From contig JACQMD010000070.1 of assembly GCA_016203755.1 (NCBI GenBank), forward strand, positions 1 through 18,312: DNA of 18,312 nt, given 5' to 3'. The stretch comes from Candidatus Roizmanbacteria bacterium (GTDB taxonomy: Bacteria; Patescibacteriota; Microgenomatia; GCA-001788215; 2-01-FULL-40-14). Of this stretch, positions 13,811 to 18,312 are shown one piece after another. Made by a program: the position numbers and the translations under genes. The notes under the pieces were generated by a model. That model was not told the DNA's origin. It saw only the letters and a program-made list of their open reading frames with translations, and searched no databases. Positions within the stretch are counted from its first letter, which is position 1. Every line of letters begins with the position of its first letter.

Positions 13811-13832
13811 TAAACACTGTAGGTTATATGAA

Positions 13833-13925
13833 CCATGCCAGGGCTTATATCAAGCTCTACTATACAGAATTAAGATGTTAAGTATTGTAAGGAGTGGCTA
13901 CCCCCAGTACCAGTAGATGGCATGG
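13833..13925. other. Cloverleaf-like fold in the convergent intergenic gap
   Basis: The 119-bp gap between the acyltransferase and TrmB genes has no ORF. It is closed by a perfect 8-bp stem, CCATGCCA (13833-13840) with TGGCATGG (13918-13925). Inside are three possible hairpins: GGGCTT/AAGCTC (13841-13857, one G-U pair), TACAG/TTGTA (13863-13889) containing TTAA-GATG-TTAA, and GGCTAC/GTACC (13896-13911, one bulge). It is not a tRNA: there is no T-loop motif. It may be a structured RNA, a decayed mobile repeat, or a chance fold. Confidence 0.35.
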
Positions 13926-13929
13926 ATAG

Positions 13930-14670
13930 TTACAAGATTTTCCACAGCGTATCAAATATCACTTTTTGTGTTTTAGCAACGCCTTCTTCGTGGATTACGA
14001 CTCCGTAGGGGAGATCTTCCTGGGCAACGGAAATGAGGGCAAACTTCGGCGGGTAGATGATCATATAGGAAAGCGTTATGCCATTCTCATCGGCTTTAAT
14101 CCACTTGCGCTCGGCAAGTTCTGCTTCTTCTCCGCCTTCACCTATTGCAATTACTTTTACTTTTATACCACGCCGTACACGCTGACGGGTAAAGTTTGGA
14201 AACAATTTGTATAAGTATTTTCGAACAGGCCGTGAAGAATAGATAAAATATTCTTTTTGAACACTATTTTGTACAGTCTGCAATACATCTTTTAACACCT
14301 GCTCAATTCCTTCATCTCCTTCGTAATAATACACTTGAGGGATCTGGCCGGTTTTTGAGTGCGTTTTTAGATCAGGAATGACATCCACTTCAAGTTTTTT
14401 AATCGCTTCTTCCATTCGTTTCTTTCGTTCAGAGAACAAAGCAAGCAATTTTTCAGGAGATTCAGCAACAAAGTTTTTTCGTTTTCCGATGGGAGAATAG
14501 GTAACAAGGCCGGTTTTGGCCATGAGCTTTAGCGTTTCATAGACGGTCCCGCGGTTAATTCCCGTCTTAACTGCAATTGACCGAATCGCAATGGGACCTT
14601 CTTTACAAAGTGTCGTGTAAATCGCAGTTTCCTCTTGAGAAAGACCAAGATTTGCAAAAACAGTGTCCAT
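13930..14670 (-). CDS. TrmB-family sugar-sensing transcriptional regulator
   Basis: TrmB regulators, best known in archaea, bind sugars through a C-terminal domain and control sugar genes with an N-terminal winged helix. Here the winged helix covers about residues 5-72 ('LGLSQEETAIYTTL', 'IAVKTGINRGTVYETLKLMAKTGLV'), a short coiled coil follows (about 75-95), and the rest is a phospholipase-D-like effector domain ('EYFIYSSRPVRKYLYKLFP', 'RGIKVKVIAIGEG', 'YGVVIHEEG'). I chose the ATG at 14670 (246 aa), where family similarity begins; an in-frame TTG at 14715 would add 15 residues and sits at the predicted transcription start. The gene is divergent from glmS with a palindrome between them, so GlcN-6-P or UDP-GlcNAc sensing is plausible but inferred. 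Confidence 0.85.
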   Translation of the reverse strand: MDTVFANLGLSQEETAIYTTLCKEGPIAIRSIAVKTGINRGTVYETLKLMAKTGLVTYSPIGKRKNFVAESPEKLLALFSERKKRMEEAIKKLEVDVIPDLKTHSKTGQIPQVYYYEGDEGIEQVLKDVLQTVQNSVQKEYFIYSSRPVRKYLYKLFPNFTRQRVRRGIKVKVIAIGEGGEEAELAERKWIKADENGITLSYMIIYPPKFALISVAQEDLPYGVVIHEEGVAKTQKVIFDTLWKIL

Positions 14671-14698
14671 AGTGTCAAAAAAATGCTGACAACTACTC

Positions 14699-14751
14699 TT
14701 GACATGAGTATGCAACTCATGTAGTGTATAAATTCTTGCTTATTTTGTCAA
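14699..14751. promoter_or_regulatory. Divergent trmB/glmS control region with palindromic operator
   Basis: Minus strand: TTGACA (14746-14751), 17-bp spacer, TACACT (14723-14728), a good promoter for the TrmB gene starting near 14716. Plus strand: TTGACA (14699-14704), 17 bp, TAGTGT (14722-14727), a weaker match; TATAAA at 14727-14732 is another -10 candidate. A palindrome with perfect 8-bp arms, ACATGAGT (14702-14709) and its complement (14715-14722), separated by 5 bp, lies over the trmB start and between the plus-strand boxes. An extra ACTC half-site is at 14695-14698. A regulator bound here would affect both genes. glmS also has a clear ribosome site, GAGGAAA (14754-14760). Confidence 0.6.
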
Positions 14752-14769
14752 ACGAGGAAAGACAATTCT

Positions 14770-16542
14770 ATGTGCGGCATATTTGGTTATTTCGGAAAAA
14801 AAGAAAATGCAGGAGAAATAGTGTTTCACGGTTTGAGGCGGCTTGACTATCGTGGGTATGACAGTTGGGGAATTGGCATGCTGGATGGAGACTCAATTGT
14901 CGTAACAAAGCAGGCGGGTAAAATACCGCAAACCATTACATCATTACCGACAAGTTCAATTGCCATTGGCCATACCCGTTGGGCAACTCATGGCGGAGTG
15001 ACAAAAAATAATGCTCATCCTCATTTTGCCACAGACCATTCGTTTATCCTGGCGCAAAACGGCATTGTTGAAAATTATCAATCGCTCAAACAGAAACTCC
15101 AAAAAAAAGGATATGCTTTTTCAACAGAAACAGACACAGAAGTAATTGTCCGATTGATTGAAGATAAAAATAAAAGAGCGAATAACTTCATCGATGCTGT
15201 ACGTACTGCATTTCATGATCTTACTGGACGAAATACCATTGTACTTCTGACAAAAGATGGGACAGTGATTGGTGCCCGCAATGGTTCACCGCTTGTTCTG
15301 GGAATCGGCAAATCAAAAGGAGAGCTGTTTCTATCATCAGATATTTTGTCATTTGCTCCCTATGTTGAGAAAACCGTTGTACTGGAAAATCAGCAAATAG
15401 TTGAAATAACAAATAACAAATTCCGGATTATCAGCATTAATACCGGTAAGCAGGAAAAATACCGGACAGAAAAAAATACGATCAGCAATACTCGAGTAGA
15501 TAAAGATGGTTTTGACCATTTCATGCTCAAGGAAATATACGAAAGTCCCTTTGTCATAGAGCAGATATACAACCAGGATGCTCGCATGCTCAAACAACTT
15601 GCTCTCAAAATTAAGCATGCGAAGCATGTGTACGCCATCGGGTCAGGTACAGCCGGAGCTGCAGCTGCTCAAATTGCATACTATTTACGAATATACGGAT
15701 CTATGCATGCAGTGAGTCTTATTGGGGCTGAAGCAAGTGATTATTATCATTTATTCACAAAAGACGACGTGATTATTGCGCCGTCTCAAAGCGGGGAGAC
15801 AGCAGATGTACTTGAAGCGCTTGAACACGCCAGGAGTAAAAAGACGAAAATTGCATCACTGGTTAATATGCCGGGATCCATGATAACGCGTATGTCTGAC
15901 TATCCGTTTATGTCCATGGCAGGGCCGGAAATATGCGTCATGTCAACGAAGATTTTTGTTTCCCAGATTGCCTGGGGATACTTGCTTGCAAAAACCGTCC
16001 AAGGAAACTATTCAGAAGGAAAAAGAAATCTACAATCACTCGCGCGAGTCATGTCAGATTATCTTCATAGTAAAAACGTACTAACTCAAATTAAATCATT
16101 GGCCGATCGTCTGAAACAGTCAAAACATATTTTTCTATTGGGTAAGGCACAGAATTTACAGATTGTGAAAGAGGGAATGGTGAAGCTTGTTGAAGGTTCG
16201 TATATACACGCTCACGCTCTTCCCGCGGGAGACCTGAAACATTATGCAATCACACTTATGGAACCGGGAGTCAGTGTTATTGTTGTTATAAGCAATGATG
16301 AAGTGAAGGAGGATGTACTTAATGCGGTAAACGAAGTAAACGCGCGTGGTGCATCTGTGATTGGTATATCGCCTGCCAATCATGAACGGTTTACGTTTCA
16401 TCTGCAGGTTTCTGATCTGGGGGAAACTTCGGCGATATTGACTATTCTACCCTTACAGCTTCTTGCGTATTATCTGGCAGTTGCGCTTGGTAATAACGTT
16501 GACAAGCCACGAAATATAGCAAAAAGTGTCACGGTGAAGTAA
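14770..16542 (+). CDS. glmS: Glutamine--fructose-6-phosphate aminotransferase GlmS
   Basis: GlmS makes glucosamine-6-phosphate from fructose-6-phosphate and glutamine, the entry to amino-sugar synthesis. The glutaminase domain starts with catalytic Cys2 ('MCGIFGYFG') and has 'RRLDYRGYDSWGI', 'GHTRWATHG' (68-75) and 'NGIVENY' (97-103). The linker 'DHFMLKEIYESP' (249-260) leads to two SIS domains with 'AIGSGTAGAA', 'PSQSGET' (338-344) and 'STKIF' (392-396). Glu475, Lys472 and His491 match E. coli E488, K485 and H504, and the end 'PRNIAKSVTV' is canonical. The second SIS domain is otherwise divergent (LKHYA for LKHGP). Length is 590 aa. A good ribosome site precedes the ATG; the leader is too short for a glmS ribozyme. 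yvcK follows after 10 bp. Confidence 0.94.
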   Translation: MCGIFGYFGKKENAGEIVFHGLRRLDYRGYDSWGIGMLDGDSIVVTKQAGKIPQTITSLPTSSIAIGHTRWATHGGVTKNNAHPHFATDHSFILAQNGIVENYQSLKQKLQKKGYAFSTETDTEVIVRLIEDKNKRANNFIDAVRTAFHDLTGRNTIVLLTKDGTVIGARNGSPLVLGIGKSKGELFLSSDILSFAPYVEKTVVLENQQIVEITNNKFRIISINTGKQEKYRTEKNTISNTRVDKDGFDHFMLKEIYESPFVIEQIYNQDARMLKQLALKIKHAKHVYAIGSGTAGAAAAQIAYYLRIYGSMHAVSLIGAEASDYYHLFTKDDVIIAPSQSGETADVLEALEHARSKKTKIASLVNMPGSMITRMSDYPFMSMAGPEICVMSTKIFVSQIAWGYLLAKTVQGNYSEGKRNLQSLARVMSDYLHSKNVLTQIKSLADRLKQSKHIFLLGKAQNLQIVKEGMVKLVEGSYIHAHALPAGDLKHYAITLMEPGVSVIVVISNDEVKEDVLNAVNEVNARGASVIGISPANHERFTFHLQVSDLGETSAILTILPLQLLAYYLAVALGNNVDKPRNIAKSVTVK

Positions 16543-16552
16543 AATAGGACCT

Positions 16553-17530
16553 ATGCCTGAACAAAAACGCATTGTTGTTATGGGTGGAGGTACGGGAACA
16601 TTTGTTGCCCTCACGGGACTCAAGAATTACCCGGTTCATCTGTCAGCCATCATTACGATGATGGATTCAGGTGGTTCAACAGGCAGACTCCGTGACCAAC
16701 TTGGCGTATTGCCGCCGGGAGATTTGCGACAAGCCCTCGTTGCCCTTTCAGCATCAGACAAACTCTGGCGTGATCTTTTCTTGTATCGATTTGAAAACGG
16801 AGATTTGAAGGGTCACAATTTTGGCAATATTTTTATTTCCGCGCTTGAAAAAGTGACAGGATCACTGGACGAGGCGGTAGATGTTGCGACTACTATTCTG
16901 GATGCGCAAGGCGATGTCATTCCGGTTACGTTTGAAAAAGCAGATCTTTGTGTTGAGCTGAAAAACGGCGTAGTCATTGAAGGAGAAACACATATCGATG
17001 AGCCGGAAGAACAGGATGAACGGCCGAGCATTAAACGTGCATTTCTCAAACCAAAAATACATGCTAATCGCGATGCACGTACCGCAATCGAAAAGGCAGA
17101 TCTTATAGTTATTGGTCCCGGAGATCTTTATACGAGTATTATCCCAAACTTACTTGTTGAAGGAGTCGCAGATGCTATTCAACAGTCGAAGGCAAAAAAG
17201 GTATTTGTGATGAACCTCATGACGAAATATGGCCAAACAACGGACTATACCGCAAAGGATCATGTTGCAGATTTGCAAACGTATATAGACGGAGCACTCG
17301 ATGTCGTGCTTGTCAATAACAAACAGCCCGACCCGAAAGCACTTTCATGGTACGAACAGTCACAGGAGGAAGTAGTCAAAGATGATTTAAATGGACAAGA
17401 ATTTAAAACCGTTCGGGCAAGCCTTCTGGATAGCGTTTTTATACAAAAATCTTCTGCTGATACCCTCAAGCGAAGCCTTATTCGTCATGATCCGAAGAAG
17501 CTGGCGAAAGTACTCATTGCTTTGTTATAA
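16553..17530 (+). CDS. yvcK: YvcK/GlmR family regulator of amino-sugar synthesis
   Basis: The 325-aa protein is a UPF0052/CofD-fold member. Visible are 'VMGGGTGTF' (9-17), 'MDSGGSTGRLRDQLGVLPPG' (37-56) continuing into 'DLRQAL', 'KGHNFGN' (86-92) and 'IGPGDLYTSIIPNLLVEGV' in the second half. YvcK (GlmR) of Bacillus and Listeria binds UDP-GlcNAc and, in Bacillus, stimulates GlmS directly when UDP-GlcNAc is low; in actinobacteria the homologue CuvA supports wall growth. Direct linkage to glmS, 10 bp upstream, strongly fits the GlmS-activator role. A short AGGA (16546-16549) is only 3 bp before the ATG. The stop codon lies inside an extended -10 promoter for the next gene. Confidence 0.93.
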   Translation: MPEQKRIVVMGGGTGTFVALTGLKNYPVHLSAIITMMDSGGSTGRLRDQLGVLPPGDLRQALVALSASDKLWRDLFLYRFENGDLKGHNFGNIFISALEKVTGSLDEAVDVATTILDAQGDVIPVTFEKADLCVELKNGVVIEGETHIDEPEEQDERPSIKRAFLKPKIHANRDARTAIEKADLIVIGPGDLYTSIIPNLLVEGVADAIQQSKAKKVFVMNLMTKYGQTTDYTAKDHVADLQTYIDGALDVVLVNNKQPDPKALSWYEQSQEEVVKDDLNGQEFKTVRASLLDSVFIQKSSADTLKRSLIRHDPKKLAKVLIALL

Positions 17531-17531
17531 T
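17523..17531 (+). promoter_or_regulatory. Extended -10 promoter, probably giving a leaderless mRNA
   Basis: TGTTATAAT (17523-17531) is a perfect extended -10 element (TGnTATAAT) and covers the yvcK stop codon. No good -35 is present. Seven bases downstream of the -10 box is the A of the hydrolase ATG at 17538, so the transcript would have no leader, which agrees with the lack of a ribosome-binding site. Confidence 0.6.
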
Positions 17532-17537
17532 AGCTTC

Positions 17538-18266
17538 ATGGATGTTCTTATTCTGCACGGGTGGAAACTGTCGGGATCTCGTTTTGAACCTCTTGTTCAA
17601 GAATTAAAAAAGAAAAATCTCCGCGTGTTTGCACCCGACATGCCCGGATTTGGAAAAGGGAAAAAGCTTGAGAGGCCGTATGCGCTTTCTGATTATGTTG
17701 CGTTTGTCCATGAGTATATTCAGCAACACAAGTTAAAGAAACCAGTTATCATTGGCCACTCATTTGGCGGACGAGTTTCGATTATATTGGCGGCGGAATA
17801 TCCGGAGCTTATAGAAAAACTCGTATTGACTGGAGTTCCGGGAGTTCTCCTTGTTTCCCGGGCAAAGCTTCTCTTTTTCCTGGGACTTGCGAAGATGGGA
17901 GGACTTGTATTTAGACTGCCAGTTCTTAGCCAATTTGAATCTCTAGCACGGAAAGTATTATACAGAGTAGCGCGCGCTTCTGATTATCAAACAAGTAGCG
18001 GCAATCTTCGCGAAACATTCAAAAAAATCATTGCTGAGGATTTGGTTGTACCCATGAGGAAAATTAGCTGCCCTGTGCTATTATTGTGGGGAAAAGACGA
18101 TAGGAATAGTCCGGAGGAAATTGCGAAGAAAATGAGAAAATTCATACCAAAGGTAAAACTTGACATTGTGGAAGGTGAGGCTCATGGATTCCCGTTTGAA
18201 AACCCGAAAGAATTTAGCGCTCGCGTTATTGATTTTATAAATAAGCCCTACTATTTAGTATCATAA
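17538..18266 (+). CDS. Alpha/beta-fold hydrolase
   Basis: A 242-aa soluble alpha/beta hydrolase. The oxyanion-hole 'HGW' is at 7-9, the nucleophile elbow 'GHSFGG' at 73-78 (Ser75), the acid in 'GKDDRNSP' (Asp187 or Asp188) and the catalytic His in 'EAHGFPFENP' (His216). A helical lid spans about 102-172. Substrate cannot be told; esterases, lactonases and C-C hydrolases share this layout. I chose the ATG at 17538, which opens the first beta strand directly; the frame is open 147 bp further upstream, but that part lies inside yvcK and has no family similarity. It begins 7 bp after yvcK but seems to have its own promoter. Confidence 0.88.
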   Translation: MDVLILHGWKLSGSRFEPLVQELKKKNLRVFAPDMPGFGKGKKLERPYALSDYVAFVHEYIQQHKLKKPVIIGHSFGGRVSIILAAEYPELIEKLVLTGVPGVLLVSRAKLLFFLGLAKMGGLVFRLPVLSQFESLARKVLYRVARASDYQTSSGNLRETFKKIIAEDLVVPMRKISCPVLLLWGKDDRNSPEEIAKKMRKFIPKVKLDIVEGEAHGFPFENPKEFSARVIDFINKPYYLVS

Positions 18267-18309
18267 AAATGATAATAGCTTTTTTTTGCTATATACAAAA
18301 TACTAAATA
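18252..18309. repeat. Nested inverted repeat at the right edge
   Basis: TATTTAGTAT (18252-18261, last codons of the hydrolase) and its exact complement (18300-18309) form 10-bp outer arms. Inside them ATAGC (18275-18279), eight T residues and GCTAT (18288-18292) form a second hairpin. It may act as a weak terminator or be the edge of a repeat. The window ends 3 bp later, so its extent is unknown. Confidence 0.5.
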
Positions 18310-18312
18310 CTA

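Noticed and set aside
13811..13929. tRNA or tmRNA gene in the convergent gap
   Set aside because: The fold is cloverleaf-like, but there is no GTTCRA-type T-loop, the first arm follows the closing stem directly, and there is no anticodon-type arm of the right size.
14671..14769. glmS ribozyme upstream of glmS
   Set aside because: The whole gap is about 100 bp and the likely leader is shorter still; it is occupied by divergent promoters and a palindrome. No ribozyme core elements are recognisable.
17391..17537. N-terminal extension of the alpha/beta hydrolase
   Set aside because: The open frame upstream lies within yvcK, and its translation has no hydrolase similarity; the ATG at 17538 starts the first strand and coincides with the promoter-predicted transcript start.

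Overview
The window reads as chromosomal DNA of a Candidate Phyla Radiation bacterium, most probably Microgenomates-like (Patescibacteria). This is an inference from several signs. It starts with a DUF4012 protein, a family abundant in that group. RecO and RsmH are shortened, and the MurE lacks its N-terminal domain. The two GlmU activities are carried by separate genes. Most genes inside operons have no clear Shine-Dalgarno sequence. TGA is used as a stop (for example at the ends of rsmH and murC), so the code is standard. I see no rRNA, tRNA, CRISPR array or transposase gene, and no gap longer than about 120 bp.

Layout. Positions 1-2087: the 3' part of a DUF4012 gene, a hairpin built of 7-bp repeats, a short recO and a small membrane-anchored protein of unknown function. 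Positions 2090-2731 (minus): a HAD phosphatase, convergent with the preceding gene. Positions 2789-13009: a compact division and cell-wall (dcw-type) operon, mraZ-rsmH-ftsL-like-ftsI-histidine phosphatase-murE-pgeF-murC-murB-murA-glmU N-terminal domain, with mostly overlapping or nearly touching genes. It starts at a near-consensus promoter followed by 10-bp direct repeats that look like a MraZ operator. A REPIN-like double hairpin (13011-13068) separates it from a left-handed beta-helix acyltransferase gene. A 119-bp convergent gap with a cloverleaf-like fold follows. Next are a minus-strand TrmB-family regulator, a divergent control region with an 8-bp-arm palindrome, and then glmS, yvcK/glmR and an alpha/beta hydrolase on the plus strand.

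How the genes work together. GlmS makes glucosamine-6-phosphate, the GlmU-like pair makes UDP-GlcNAc, MurA and MurB turn it into UDP-MurNAc, and MurC and MurE add amino acids. PgeF is known elsewhere to correct MurC misincorporation, and FtsI cross-links septal wall. GlmR is known in Bacillus to bind UDP-GlcNAc and stimulate GlmS. The TrmB-type regulator, divergent from glmS, is a plausible amino-sugar sensor for the pathway entry. glmM, murD, murF, ddl, mraY, murG, ftsW, ftsA and ftsZ are not in the window.

Points that stand out: a MurA with Asp instead of the fosfomycin-reactive Cys; family-critical residues changed in MurB, MurE and the acyltransferase; 8-bp tandem repeats inside murE and at the murC/murB junction; a REPIN-like element with GTAG flanks; and promoters placed so that two or more transcripts would be leaderless.
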